Source: Thunnus maccoyii
Taxonomy: Eukaryota; Chordata; Actinopteri; Scombriformes; Scombridae
DNA length: 64,000 bases
Assembly (NCBI RefSeq): GCF_910596095.1
Contig: NC_056550.1
Location: 9,501,501 to 9,565,500 of the forward strand
Direction: 5' to 3'
The translations under genes and the position numbers were made by a program. The notes under the pieces were generated by a model, which saw only the letters and a program-made list of their open reading frames with translations, was not told the origin of the DNA and ran no database searches. Each line of letters starts with the position of its first letter. The stretch's first letter is position 1. Below, piece by piece: positions 1 to 13,585 of this stretch.

Positions 1-264
1 TGTGACCCTGATTTGCCCTTTTGTCTGTTTAAGCAATAAGTTATTACAAGTGGTTTAAGCAATTCAAATCTTGGTTTTCTGGTTTGTTTTTAGGTTGCGT
101 TTTATCTGTTGATGTCTTGTTTAACCCCAAATAACCGGTACAACACAAAATATCCAGCGTTTATCATATGAAAAATATCTATTATGTGATAAGAGCCATC
201 ACTTATAAAATACTATCTAATATGTCAAATATATAGCCTATATTTTTGATATAATACTATAGTC

Positions 265-332
<68 letters not shown>

Positions 333-2400
333 GTGGGGTGGTATACCTGTGGACTATGTGAATGTATGTAATTTAAAGCTGAAATGAAAAATTACTGCAT
401 GTAATTTTGTAATTACAGCCATTTTCTTTTTTTTTCTTTTTTTCTTTTTTTTGCTGATGACAACTTCTCAGAGGTGAAAATTAGTGCATGTTTCTGTGTG
501 TCGCGTCACTGTAAAAATTTTCACAGACAAAAGTAAAGACAAAAAGTTTGGAGGTATCACCTTGGTCTCCAGTTACATGTAAAGGGCATCTGTCATTATT
601 TTTATCATTTTATAGATTGAACCATCAATAAAACTGAAGAATAAATGAGTGAATCAATGGGTAATTAAAACAATTATTACTTGCAGCCCTGTGTGAACCT
701 TCTACTTCTTGTTATACTCTAGCCAAAGGACTTTGAGGCCAGCACTTCAGCCATGTGACCTGATCTGTCTGTGTGTTATTAATAAACACTGTGATTATGA
801 ATGTGTTATTTAAAGAACCAGTAAAGGACACACACGTCTAGTGCTACACAGCTACCATTTGTTTTACTGATGCTGTGATCCTATTCATGGTTTTTGTATT
901 AGCTATACAGTCATCTTCATTATACTGTATATACATCCACAAGCAGTATTCATCTTCAACTCTGGTTTAAATGACTTTATTTTCAATACTAGTATGTTTT
1001 ATGTGTTTATCTCCTCAAATTAACAAGAATGTCATATGCTGAATTCATAAAAAGATGTCACTGACCTCTAGTGGTGTGAGTATGCATCATACTGCATGTC
1101 AAAGCATTTTCCGTTTGCCATTTTCTCAACAGTTCATGTACCACTACTACTGAAAATGGCATGACTTTAATATCCTGTGTGTGGACTTTGTAAAAGAATT
1201 ACATGATTGTGTTGAATATATACTTAATATTCAATTAATATTCAGAACGGATGGATTTGGCGGTCAGGTCAAGTCATCACCATGCAACACAATAACTGGC
1301 AGTACCAATGTAGTGAAGCTCATGATGTTCATGTTGTATTGAGACAGTAATTGGCGAATATCCCATGATAAGCTACTTGTGACTATACTGTTCCACTTCT
1401 CAAATGCTGTTTTATGGTATTTGGCACAGCTGCATTGTCATGAGACTTTTTTTTTCTCCATGTCATATTTCATAACTTAGTATGTTTGTGACTGTTGAGT
1501 GTTTCAGGCAGGATTTTTCAGTCAGTCTATTGTTTGTAGCCTATACAGTGAAGTGATTCCTGTAATAGCTCCATGGACACATCGCTACCATTGAGAACAA
1601 TGAGGACATGTCTTCTGTTCTATTTTTTTCTGGGAATTTGGTATTTTAAGAAAGTACATTCCACAATTAACTCACATTTTGTGGCCATTTTAATGCAGAA
1701 CTTTTACTTAATTAATAATGGAGTGTTTTTACAGTGTGTTTTTTGTGTTTTTTACCTGTGGGCTTCCTCTCAGGCAACATATGCAGCACTATCCTCTTGG
1801 TGGAAGTTGTTGGGCTGTATGCTACCTGTGAACACAACTGTAGACACTACTCAGGGCTGAAATAGTCCCACGACCTCCTCTAAATTTGTGGGGAAAAAGT
1901 AAATAAATCTATTATTATTTACAGATAATTCTCCCTAAAAATACGCTAGAACTGGTCATCAATCAAAGATAATGCAGCAAAAGACAGTGCTCTTTATTCA
2001 TTGAGGTTAAAGGTTCATTGTTGACATTTGAATTAGTAATGTCTTTCTTTTTTTTTTTTTTTTGGTCAGTTGGTTTCACATCATAACGTTATTCATGATA
2101 AAGTATCAGGTTTTTATCAAGGACATTATAGGTTGTTTTAGGGTTAATGTATTATAGGCCTTATGTAATTAACAACTTACGTAAGCATGATAACCAATTT
2201 AAATATAATTTAATCATACATTTTCATAACTTGTTATTTGCTTGATAATACAGGCCTACATGTAGGAGCTGCACAATGTGGTACTCAACAGTAGTGAGGT
2301 GGACTTTACATTATTTCTAAGTTCTTATTGTAGGCTCCTGTCATTTAATATTTCTATGCGATATTCCATAATATTATAGTAATATGAAGGTATCTGTGTA
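1..2400. other. Upstream non-coding DNA, AT-rich
   Basis: No exon is supported here on either strand. The stretch is AT-rich with scattered homopolymer T tracts and one long GT microsatellite (265-332). The only sizeable open frame (1573-1860, +) has no recognisable domain, no splice context and ordinary local composition, so it is treated as chance. Distal regulatory sequence for syngr3 could lie here but nothing specific is visible. Confidence 0.6.
265..332. repeat. (GT)n microsatellite
   Basis: An almost perfect GT dinucleotide run of about 34 units, upstream of syngr3. Confidence 0.97.
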
Positions 2401-2419
2401 TCTCAGCACACTCTAGCTT

Positions 2420-2638
2420 ACATGGCGCGAGCACGTCGCATCGTCAGGTACGTTCCCCACTCTGCGTGTCCGCGTCTGTGACCGCGCGCCACCGGGTGCG
2501 CGCAGGACCCGTCCCTACAGCAGAGCAGCAGCGCATCCATCCTGCCGTGGAGCCGGGAGCGTGGAGCCGCGAGGAGCGCACAGAGAGAGAGAGCGAGCGA
2601 GCGAGAGAGAGAGAGAGATAGAGAGAGAGAAGAAGAAG
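2420..2638 (+). promoter_or_regulatory. syngr3: CpG-rich syngr3 promoter/5' UTR with purine tract
   Basis: The base composition changes abruptly from AT-rich to CpG-rich at about 2420 and returns after the first coding exon, as expected for a CpG-island promoter. The last ~58 bases before the start codon (about 2580-2638) are almost pure A/G, made of GA and GAGC units and ending in a GAA-rich run that leads directly into the ATG. No TATA box is evident. The transcription start cannot be fixed by reading alone. Confidence 0.6.
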
Positions 2639-5600
2639 ATGGACGGAGTGGGATCGTTCGGAGCGGGCCGGACCGGGTCTACCTTCGACCCGATTGCTTT
2701 CGCCAAACAACCGCAGACCATCCTCAGAGTGCTGTCCTGGGTGAGAGCGCGTTTTTACGGTACTGGTGTTTGTGTGTGTGTTGTCGTTGCTGCGCGAGAC
2801 CCGTGACGTGTTCTCACTGCAAATATAGACCCCAGAAATCCACCGAAAATTGATCAACAAGGTGTGTGAACGGAGATCATGGATTAAATGTTTATATCGG
2901 GGTGTAGCCGATTTATACAGAAATATACGGTGCAGGGTGTAACCAAGGCCTGGTAGTTATCTGACACCCTGACCATGATACTGATTTTACTACAGATGCG
3001 TTCAGGGGCAGAAACCGACCTATCATCTTCTATCTTCATTTTTAAATCTGCATAGTAGTGCTTAATAAACACAGCCCAAGATGTGCAGTAGACCGGACCC
3101 GGATTGTGTGAAAAATGAGAAAGACAGATCCATATTCAGCCTCGTCTTCCTCCATGTTCGTGCCAACTAGTATTATTTTTTTTCTTTCAAATAATAACAG
3201 CGTTATTTACAAAACATTATCTCTTCGTTTATAATGTCAAGAATATTTCCAGCTAATGATTTTGCTGATTTACCCTAAACGGTCGTCTTCCGTCATCCCA
3301 CCTGTGATTGGTCAGTGCTCATCATTACGCACGCAAGGCCACGGAGACGCGTCGTGCCTTGACGTTTGATGTAACGCATCACCTTTGGGTGACACAGAGA
3401 AGGTCTTCTGTAGTCCAACGCAGGGATCTTTCTCTGAAACATACCGAAGGATCTAATCCAAGAGCATGAAATCCACCTGCAACCTCCAAGCCTACAGGTT
3501 TATTATTATTATACATGAAACACTGATAATACGCTGCATGCATATTGAATCTACTTTAGAGTAGATGAAGATGTTTCTGGAGACGTTGTGAGCCTACTTC
3601 AAACAAGAAAATCCACATTTTAATTCACATACTAATGTCATTTCTAAAAGAGCTTTGGCTGATGTGCTTATCGCTACGTTTTAATGCCTTTTTTGTTGTG
3701 TGTTGGTGTGCTTTTCTTCATTCTGCAACTGAAACATCACATTTAGAGATATATAGTGCAGCTTCAATGGAGGTTAGTAGTTGATTAGCTCAAAATCAAG
3801 AGAAAGTATCAAAGGATTTGGCACAAATCCACCGGGAGCAGAAGGTGTTACTTTTTCAGCTTTCGACATCATCAATAAACCACAATCCAATCCAACAACA
3901 GGACACGCAGCTTTGTGGGTTAGTCTCACATTTTTGACTGGAACAAACTTTCATTTCCTCTGTTTCTAAAGCTGCAGCACTTTACATAAATCCTACAGTT
4001 TGCTGTAAGAAGTTTATTAGCTGATGTAAAGGCAGATGCAGCAGGTTTAGAGAAAGTGAGAGGACTAAAAAGTGAATTACAGATAAGGAAAACAACTCCC
4101 GAATATCAGACTGATGAAATATGACAATGCAAAATATCCAGTTTCAAATTCAGTTTTTCCATCACCCACTCGGAAAAGTTTTTCTTTTCCAATCGGAGAT
4201 GCAGTACTTTGCTACGTAGCAGCTTTATCACACTGATTCACTAAAAGCACCTGTGTATCTACTTAGATTATAGCCACCACATGTGATTAGTTCAAAACGT
4301 GGATCCGACATTATCCCATTGTGTGTCCCTCCACAATCATATGACCCAAACCCCCAAGTGGGAGTGTGTGTGTGTGTGTCACATGGCCCTATTCTGCCAT
4401 CGAGTGTTAGTCAGCTGATCAGTGTCAGCATTCAAGTGAGAACAGAAGGAGGAGGAAAGACGGAGGATTAACTAGAGATCAGACATAAAAGAGGGGAGTT
4501 ATTGATAAAAATGGAAAAACGGGATGAACTAATGGATTCAAGTTTTATAGCATGAGCTACCACACTTCCTGTCTTAGTTTATATAGACATACATATACAC
4601 ACACAGTGCCTCAGGTCTGTTTGATTCTTGAGGGGAAGTGAAGCATCCACCTCTTCAGTCAGTCAGAGAGAAAGGGAGGAAATTAGGTTAATGCCTCTGG
4701 TCCGAGCATCGTCAAAGAGACGCTCTCGAGTAGTGCTGCCACAGCGCTGTATGTGTTTATTAAAGAGAGGGCGACACTAACCACTTACCTTTTCCTCTTC
4801 TCAATTTTACCCATCCCCTCCTCTTCTTCTCTTTCTGTCCCCCTTCCACAGATTTTTTCCCTGGTGGTCTTCGCCTCCATTGTGAATGAGGGTTATGTGA
4901 ACATGGGTAGCGAGCGTCTGCACTGTGTTTTCAACAAGAATGCGGATGCGTGCAACTATGGTGTGTTCGTGGGCCTGGTGGGCCTGTTGGCGTGCTCCTT
5001 CTTCTTCTTGCTCGACTACAAGTTTTCCTCCATCAGCTCTGTCAAAGACAGGAAGAAGGCTGTCATGCTTGAGATCGGCTTCTCAGGTGAGCTTGGCAAT
5101 CATGGTGCAGTCACATTTATACAGTTCCTTTTTCCTTTTTTTGGACATCATTCTGTGAGATGTGTCTGAGTCATGCCAACAACAGGAAGTGCTGACACAA
5201 GATCACATTGATTTCTAAACTTTTATTGTTCTCTGTTTTTTTTAATCTGTTCAGTTAAAGTTTTCTTGATTGTTTTAAATGAATTCTAAAATGCTACTAA
5301 CACTAAAACTTCTCCAATAATATGTCAATCAGTGCAAATGCATTTAGTGAGGATGATTTTCTGACCACATGCTGGCACTCTGGTATTATCTAAACAACAA
5401 ATCAATTCAATGTGTCACTGACGACATTATCGATTCCCTAAAAAGTCTATTCTAAATGATTGTTGCCCTTGTTGCTGAGCTTCTCCAATATGGCCACCAG
5501 ACAACATGTCACAACACCTGAAAGTCCTCTATAAGAAGCTACACCCCCCCATCAGAGGGTGTTATGGGTGCTAAATTGTGTAATGGGATGAGTAAATGTG

Positions 5601-7505
5601 GTTCTGATCTAAATTACCTAAATTATAGACAATAAAATGTCTTAACATCCTTGCAATTTGGAGATTTCATGATTAACCTGTAAGTTGTCAAATGGACAAC
5701 AGACAGTGTCAGTGATAGCTGTGATTCTTCTCTTAAAATGAAGGCAGGCCTCACACATTAAGAGAGTGTGTGTACGCAGTAGTGACATGCAGACACCAAA
5801 CCCTGAACAGTGATGAAAGGCAGGATCCAAAAGCCTGGGTTTCCCCAAATTGCTAACAATGTGTCCCAGCTAGATCCACTTCTTTGTTTCAGATGACTGA
5901 CCTTACATCACAAGACAACAAGAGAAATGAAACGTGTAAACTGACATGTAAGATGTTGGAGAAATGAGACTGTTTTTAATCTCTAAACGGAACTTGAGGT
6001 GGTTAGGATTTGAGAAATCAAAACCTGCAGGTCATACCTTTGTACCTCATCTGTGTGTAAACATGGAAATTACCCCTCTCATGATCATTTTTCCAAACAC
6101 TCTGATTGGTTTCTGGCAGGTTTCTGGGCCTTCCTGTACTTTGTAAGTTTCTGCTTTCTGGCCAATCAGTGGTCTCGGACCACGGAGGACGAGCTGCCGC
6201 TCAACCAGGGGGCAGATGCAGCCCGGGCTGCAATCGCCTTCTCTTTCTTCTCCATAATCACCTGGGTAAGAACACGCAACTATACAGATACTTACACACA
6301 GAGACATTCTCTTATACAGTAGTAATAAGACATGCAGCATAAAATATATGGATTGAGTAACCAAAATCAAGTCTTTCAATAAACTTCCAAAAATATCGAA
6401 AATTAGATTTGGAGTCAATGGGCTCCTGGGCACAGGTGAAAGGCCCTATCCTACCTACCAGCTTAAAACCCCACCCCCTATATTTTATAGTTTTCAGCAA
6501 CATTTGGAAGGTCAACCATAACTTTAAAGCACTGCTGTTGCTTTAAAACTGCACCTGGATGTCATGCTGTAGATGAAGAGAGGCTTTTCTAGTCATTTCT
6601 AAAGCTTCCTGTCACTGCATATCCACTCTGACACTCCTCTGTACTGCAGGACACCATACAAGCTATAACCAGTATTTTCTTAAAAGCAGATCTAGTCTAC
6701 TGGTAAACATATTTTAATTGCTTTACTACTTACTAAAGCTTGCTGTAACCAAAGAATGTACAGTGCAGCTCTATGATGTAGGAATAATATTAACAAAAAT
6801 ATAATATAAGAACATTTTGGATCAGACTTGGATCAGACAAGAGTGAGAAAAAACATGAGCAGGATCCAACTGTTGAGCGAGTCCTTTGGCTTTCCAAAAG
6901 AGAAATAAGAGTCACTTCAAACAGAGGCTCTGGGTTACTGGCTCCATCCTTGACCTGAACTATCAACACCTGCCATACATCTGCTGACTCGTACTTAATC
7001 CCAACAGTTGGCTAACGGTTATGAATGAGGTTTGTGAGTTTGAAGTGTCATCGTCATCCTCTGATTGGTTCAATTTCCAGCTGTTGGGCTCAGTTCTCTC
7101 ATGATTTTCAGGCAAGCCAAGGCAAGGTAACTTTATTTCATTAGAGAGCTAATTGTAATATATAAAGCAAATTATCTTAGAAGACTGCTTTTAAGGGTGG
7201 CTGACTAATATCAGGTTGTTAAAACTGGGCTTTCGTGATTTTAGCGGACTTGTGAAGTAGTTTATTTTGATCTTTTCCATCTTTTGCTCATGTAGGCTGG
7301 CCTTACAGTGCGTGCAGTCCAGAAGTATATGCTTGGTACAGACATGACCCTGTTCACCACGGAGCACATGGACGGCGGCGCGCCCACCCAGCCGTACCCC
7401 TCCAATTCACCAGGAGGCGGCACCACTGAGACCACAGAGACCTACCAGAGCCCACCCTTTACTGAGAACAACGCAGCCCCCACATACCAGGTTCCCATTT
7501 ACTAG
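2639..7505 (+). CDS. syngr3: Synaptogyrin-3 (4 exons)
   Basis: Synaptogyrins are four-pass MARVEL-domain proteins of synaptic vesicles; SYNGR3 is the neuronal form. Coding exons are 2639-2740, 4852-5086, 6120-6265 and 7296-7505. All junctions are GT-AG and phases fit, giving 230 aa (human SYNGR3 is 229). Exon 1 encodes the cytoplasmic start and the beginning of membrane segment 1. Exon 2 carries the FSLVVFASIVNEGYVN segment, a luminal loop with Cys59 and Cys68, membrane segment 2 (about 72-90) and the ISSVKDRKKAV motif. Exon 3 carries segment 3 (about 114-130) and DAARAAIAFSFFSI. Exon 4 is the Tyr/Pro-rich cytoplasmic tail. LGTDMTLF, ETYQSPPFTE and a YQVPxY ending match SYNGR3 rather than SYNGR1 or SYNGR2. 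The ATG is chosen because it opens the family's usual N-terminus. Teleosts can carry a and b copies; which one this is cannot be told here. Introns 1-3 (2.1, 1.0 and 1.0 kb) hold no other recognisable feature. Confidence 0.95.
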
Positions 7506-10500
7506 ATAAGACAGACCTGATGGAAGAAGAAGAAGGTGGAGAGAAGAGGGGAAGAGAGGAAAGTTCAAGAAATTTGCTTTCTGTGATGTTACACGTGCAG
7601 TTGTTTTGATCTGGGCTGAGTTTTTCAATCATGTAAAAGAAAAAGGCCTCTGCTTCTTTGATTCCTCCTCTTGTTCGCTTTCTGTCCTTAACATTCCAGC
7701 TTTATCTGTGCTTTTCTAGACCTGTGTGCTTGAACTACTTTAGCAGATCCAGTGTCCTCAGATCAGAGCAGATGAGAGAAAAAAGAAAACAAGAGAGGGA
7801 ATTATAGAAGAGGAGGCCACTTTGCAGTATTCAAACACACACAAAAAAAGAGATGAAGGGATCAACAAGTGAGGTACTCCACCACAAAGCGGTGTTAGAT
7901 TACTAAATATAGTGCGTACAGCACCTTCATCTTATTCTTTTCATTCATTAAACACCTTAAGTGTCAAAATATTCCCTCTCATGCCAAACAGTTAACAGGG
8001 AATGTTTTTGCTCCAGTGCGGTTCGGTTGTTCATCCCTCTTCCCCTGCTGCAGTTAAAAGTGATCATGTGTATTGAATCTGCATGTTTTTCAAACTTAGA
8101 GATCAACTAAGTGCCATACTGTACTGTGTGTCTCAGACAGTGACTTAATTTAGTAGATTTACACATGCTGTAAAAAAAAAAAAAAAAAAGACGACAATGT
8201 TTTGTGACCAAGTGCAATATCTCACATTCTTATGTAGGTAGGTATAAACTGTACTGTAAGTAGGCATAGTTAGCGTCAGATTAGACCAATTGTAGGCACT
8301 GTCTCAAATTACATGTTAGTCTTTGAACTGTACTAACAAATCTCAGGCAAATTTGATACGTTTAAATTGTTGATCTGACTTCGATTGAGCTGCCCTGGTA
8401 AAGTTTTCGGCAGATCTGGAGAAAGCTTTTCATCCACAGAAGCTAATTTGAATTAAAATAGTATTGATCAAGATGCTTTTATATCATCTTTTCCGAGTAT
8501 TTAAGGTCTTCCTGGATGTAGTGGAGTCATTATCTTAACACGGTTTAAAGGAAATCATCACCACAATGCAAAATTTTCCTTGAGTGCATTGCAATAGCTG
8601 AGTGATTTTGGTTCCTTCATGAGCAAGAGTTGATCACATTTAAGATTCACTCAGTGTTCAGTCTGTGTCATATTTCTGTGCCAGGGAATGTATGTAATGG
8701 GTTATTTGAGACAGTGTCCTATGTTGAGTGTTGTCTGTTTAAAGGGTGAGTGGGGGAGATTTGGGGTAAACCAGGTCTGTTTATGTTTACGTTTTAGAAG
8801 CTGCCAAACTGCCCTGTGTTCTTATTGCTGTCTTCTGATTACCACGTTACTACTATGTTGTTAATGTAGGATTTTATGTGATCACAAAGCAGTGGGGAGG
8901 GGGGGCAACAGATGAGCTTTTGTTCAGTGAGGGAGGGCAGGTTTCTGGAGGATTCAGGTCAGTCTCAGGCAAAAGAAAAATCTGTTTGTGGTAAAGAAGG
9001 AACAAGGATGTCAAGGATTGCTAGCTGGCTAATTTATTGATCAGTTCAGCTTTTGAGGTAGGGAGGGGGGGGAGGGGGTTAGTATTTGTTGCCATGGTGA
9101 GAGGGGGGGCAGGGTTGGGTGGATGTGGGTCACCAAGGGCCCTGATGTAGATAGTAACCATGCCAACCATGTCAGTGTGTAGCTGTGTCTCTGTGTCGTG
9201 GGTTATGTACACTCGCCATCAGTGAATATGTAGTTCTGGGGTGTGTGAGTGTGTGAGTGTGCGCACAAGTCCACGTGCAATGAGTGTACATGCGCACGCG
9301 TATAAGCATGCATGAGAGACGTGTAAGTCTGCCTGTTTGTGTGGAAAAAAAATGTGTGAGTGTGTGTAGTTAATTAAATTTTGTGGTGCATAAAAGTTAT
9401 TTTCTTTAACATGTGTTTGTCAAAGTTTAGTGTAGAGGAGGAAATCGCAAGTCTGTTAACACCATTTATTAATTTCCCCCCCAAATAAAAATAGGCTTTC
9501 TGCTAAATATATTATCAGATATCTAAATTACAAAGTATTAAACTAAGTTTTTTGTTTTTGATGAACAGAGCCAAATATAAAACTTCATGTTAGAGTGATA
9601 TAATTGACCTGTAGAATGCCTTGCCTGCTTTTCTATCTGATCCCATGTTAACAGCGCCCTCTGCTGACCAGAGCTGGCACTGCTGCAAGGGGACAACGGG
9701 CTCTCAGAGTTTGAAAAGTAATCATGATAAAAATGCATGAAATTGTTGTATAGAACTCATAATATATATTGAATACTATGTCATTCTTTAGTTGACTCCG
9801 AGAGAAAAATGAGATTCGCCCGCCATCGACGCGGCTGACAGAAGTCCCTCTTGTGTTATATTAATCACAATTTATTGTCAGAAATGCGCTCATACGCCCA
9901 AACAACTCTTTGTTTCCTCAGTGATGTTATCTCACCCCTGTGATCCTGTTGGCTGAGGACTAGCCACAAACGTACACATGCGTCAGTGTGTACATAACGC
10001 AAAGCTCCAGGGTGAAACTGTCCCAAAATGCTCAATCAGATTTTTCTGCACCCAGGAACCCAACTTTAACCCTTAATGATAAAATCTGACCTCAGAATCC
10101 AGAATTGTCTAAAAAGAAAGCTAAGACACCCACTCACACAAGACAGGCGATGGTGTTAAAGTAATTTCTTATTATCCGAGAGGTTATTGGCTCACAAAGT
10201 AGATAAAGATGTACAAGACAGTAAGATAGTTGTAAAGGCGTAAACTCTCGAGGCAAACGGAAATGAAGCCCTTTACACAAATTCTGTCCCATACTTTCTT
10301 TTTCAATTGAGGATTAAAATGATTTCTAGGTAGTCATGTAAAACAGTGCCTAGACCTGTTAAGATTTACCTGTGAGCATGATTTTTTACATTTGGTTCAC
10401 CTGACTGTCTGTCAGCGATTAGGTAGTAAAGTGAGTACTTGTTTCAGATTGAGGGATAGATAACCCAGTGGTGTTTCCTTTCAGGGTTTTGGTTTGGTGA

Positions 10501-10610
10501 AGGGTGCAACACTGTTGGGTGCAAGAGTGTTAGAGAGTGGGGTTTTAGGTTAGGTTGATTTCCAAATACTTTCAGGTACTTGGGGGAATGGTGCAGTACT
10601 GTTTGGTGCA

Positions 10611-11040
10611 GTTAAAGGAACATACTGGTGGTTGTTCATGTTTTAGCCTATACCCTATGAGTTGTGTATAGTGAATATGACTGCCAACTATTTCCTGATG
10701 CATATATGTTTTAAGATTGAATGATTTAGACAGCCATTGGTTTTAGTTAATATCAATATCAGCTTGCAGAGAAACAGGATATGAGATGTTCAAACTGACC
10801 TTATGTGTTTTATAACATTTCAGTTTGCCTTTTGTTTGTCTTCCAGGTTTGTCTGGCCGACAACATAACATGGTCCCTGCCCACAAACGCATTATCAATT
10901 CACGATAAAGTTTATTTTCATACTGGAAGGAAGGAAATCTATTTAAAATCTTATGGCATGTTTTGAAAAACGGTTAGGAATAATGGAAGGTGTACACAAG
11001 GGTGCTGAAATATGAAAAACCACCAGTATGGCCCTTTAAC
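10611..11040. mobile_element. TTAA-flanked inverted-repeat element (MITE-like)
   Basis: The ends are inverted repeats of about 22 bases: GTTAAAGGAACATACTGGTG at the left, and the complement of GTTAAAGGGCCATACTGGTG at the right, differing at two positions. TTAA lies at both borders. The 430-bp interior has no coding capacity. Non-autonomous DNA transposons have this form. The DNA on both sides is a diverged G-rich repeat with GGTGCAA / GGTACTGTTGGG-like units, which looks interrupted by the element. The superfamily is not assigned. Confidence 0.75.
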
Positions 11041-11405
11041 TATGATGGGGTGCGACTGAGGTGTTATTAGGTACTATTGGGGTACTGTTGGGTAGTTTGG
11101 GGTACTGTCAGGTCAGGTTGTATTATTGTTCTCAGTGCTTCAGTCTCTTCTTCAGTCAGTGTGGTAGATAAAATAATAATACAAGCATTCTCTGTGTTTC
11201 GTGCTCTGGCCCATGTACACTCCGTGGTATTGGTTGATTGTAAAATTCAGTAGGCCTACGTTATTGAAGTAAATGGAACCTGTGTGTGATGCTGTCCGGG
11301 GTCTTGTTTGTCCTGTACTACTGAAATAAAATAAAAAAAAATATTAATAATGATCATTTATTAACTAGAATGCGCTCTTTGTTGGAAATACTTTGTTTGA
11401 CCACT

Positions 11406-11645
11406 CTTAAAGGGGCCATCGGCACAAAAATCAAAGTTTTATGTGATCATGATGTAGTTTTGTTAAACTGAGATATAAAGGTGATATGTAGTAACGCTGG
11501 TGCCATCAGTTGTGGGCTTTCCAGTGTAATACATTGCATGGATGTTACAATTGCTCCCCCCCATGATATTAATGATAAAAATTAAACCCCATCAACAAAC
11601 AAACAAGTAAGTAAACATTGATTTTGTAGAGTGCTACCCCTTTAA
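11406..11645. mobile_element. Possible short TTAA-flanked element
   Basis: The stretch starts with CTTAAAGGGG and ends with CCCCTTTAA, so short inverted ends with TTAA at both borders enclose about 240 bp without coding capacity. The matching ends are only about 10 bases, so this is weaker than the element just upstream. Confidence 0.35.
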
Positions 11646-12313
11646 CATCTTTTCTTGAGTTGTTTCTTCCTGTTCTGAAGGTGTTTGACCTCTTCAGTGT
11701 AAAAACGCTGTGTACAGAGATGTGTGTCACTGTCTATTACCTGAATGTCTCTGGACTGCAGTCTGACCGTCGCGCCAATAAAAAAGACAACATGTTTTTG
11801 GACTGCCTGTTTCTGTCCCTGAGTTATATGTGTTAAGATTTGTTGTTGTTTTTTTTCAATGTACATAAAAATATTCTTCAAAAATTAGACTTAAGTTGGT
11901 CGCTTCAAAAATGGAGTCACTATCAAAATTCAAGTTACTAGCTAAAGTTGAGTTATATTTTGTTACTTCTGGATTACTACTCAGTATTTTTGGTATAAAT
12001 TATAGATTAGAAAAACTGAAAAATGACAAAGTTCAGTAGAATTATTAAAGGTTTCAATGCAAACAACTTTCCCACCTTTTATGAACATTTTGGGTACCAG
12101 TACAGTTGTTTTTTTTCTCTTTGCTGGTATGTATTTACCTTCATAATACATATCAGTTACACAAGTGGCTTATTAGGAAGACAGAAATTAAATGGGATGC
12201 TGTATACGCCATATAAACCATCTGTATACGTGTTAATCCATTACCACTCATCTCTCTCTAACATACCTCCAAACAGCAAAGATAAAGAAACATACGGTGC
12301 TGACTGAAACAGC

Positions 12314-12319
12314 TTTATT
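12314..12319 (-). other. znf598: Candidate polyadenylation signal of znf598
   Basis: TTTATT on the + strand reads AATAAA on the minus strand, about 1.27 kb beyond the znf598 stop codon. The interval to the stop (12320-13585) would be the 3' UTR; it contains a (CA)n run at 12375-12401 and no other feature. Confidence 0.5.
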
Positions 12320-12370
12320 GGAGCCAGACAGAAAATAGAGAAAGCTGCAGTATGATGTGTAGACCAACTC

Positions 12371-12401
<31 letters not shown>

Positions 12402-13585
12402 TCATTCAGACACACATTCATACACACAGGACACACGCACACCCAGGCGGGCCGCAGTGCAAGCTAAGGGTCCTGAGAGAGAAGATGAAAAGACTGTGTA
12501 CTCAGTACATGAACGTAACCAGTTACCCCCCTAAAAACAAAGTAAACCTGCCTAGTGTTGCTCAGAGGCAGAGTAAAGTGTGTGTAGGGGTTGGAATGAC
12601 AACGCCTTGTGTTGCAAGCGTTACTAAAGTGATTGAAAATATATACATTATTAAAACCTGGAGGAAATAAAAACAGAGCTACTAGTAACCTCACTGGGTC
12701 TTCTCATTTTACCTTTTGATCCTTGAAAAGTAGATATAATGTTTGAACATAACTGTGCAGAACAAGCAAAGGACACACACTCAACTGTTTAGTTCCGTTT
12801 AGTTTCCATTTGAAGGATCACAAAGCTTGAATCAATCAATCAATGCACAAAATCTAAAAGGTGAGTGATTTGAAGCAGAATTTTTAAAAAATGGTATAGA
12901 TTTAAAAGCATTCAAACTGTGAAACAGAATTTGTTCTAATTCCTGAAGCATCTTACTTCTTGTCACTCTGACAGGTAACAATCCACTCACTCCTTCCTCT
13001 GCATAAAGTAACGGACAGCTAGACTTAAATAAATATGGTTCTAAATAGTTGAAACAGGTTTGTGTTTATTTTGTTATTTAACCGAGCAGCCCCGCTGGAT
13101 ACTCATACATACTTAATCAACTGGTGTTAACAAAAGACATTTGTGTCATCTGTTAAAGTGAAAGCACAAAGCAAGAGTAAAAAAAAAAATGTAAATCCGT
13201 ATAATTTTCTTTTAATCAAGGAGCAATGCACTCTTCAAGTAAAGCCTTAGCTTGTGTCTCCTCCTCTTTAAATAAATCGACAGTTCTGGTTAGACGTTGC
13301 CGGTGCCAGTGCCAGCTGGAGACGTCCGAGTTGAAATAAGAGTTGAGATGGGGTGACCCTGTGTGTATAAACTGCAAAACCATTCACACAAACCAGTCAA
13401 TACAATCCTTATCAGAAAGTAAAAACACCAGAAACTGTCTTAAATTCACCTTCAATATGAGATATAAGCCCCATCCTCCTCTGGGACGTGGTCACAGGCT
13501 GCTGCAGGGCTTCGTCAGGGCAGCGGGGGCAATTATAAATTTGCCCCGCCAGCACCAATGGCAATGGGAGAGGAAGAGCGAGGGG

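Larger units (their letters stand above)
7506..12290. other. syngr3 3' UTR and intergenic DNA to znf598
   Basis: This follows the syngr3 stop codon. The 3' UTR must begin here, but its end is uncertain: AATAAA hexamers occur at 9484-9489 and, in a denser A-rich context, at 11325-11330. The stretch also holds a G-rich run near 8898-9110, a GT-rich patch near 9238-9365, the inverted-repeat element at 10611-11040 and a weaker one at 11406-11645. No exon is supported. The two genes converge, so this is a tail-to-tail interval. Confidence 0.6.

Noticed and set aside
2444-2860. 138-codon frame on minus over the syngr3 5' region
   Set aside because: It arises from the GA-rich leader read in reverse (Ser/Leu repeats) and overlaps the true syngr3 exon 1.
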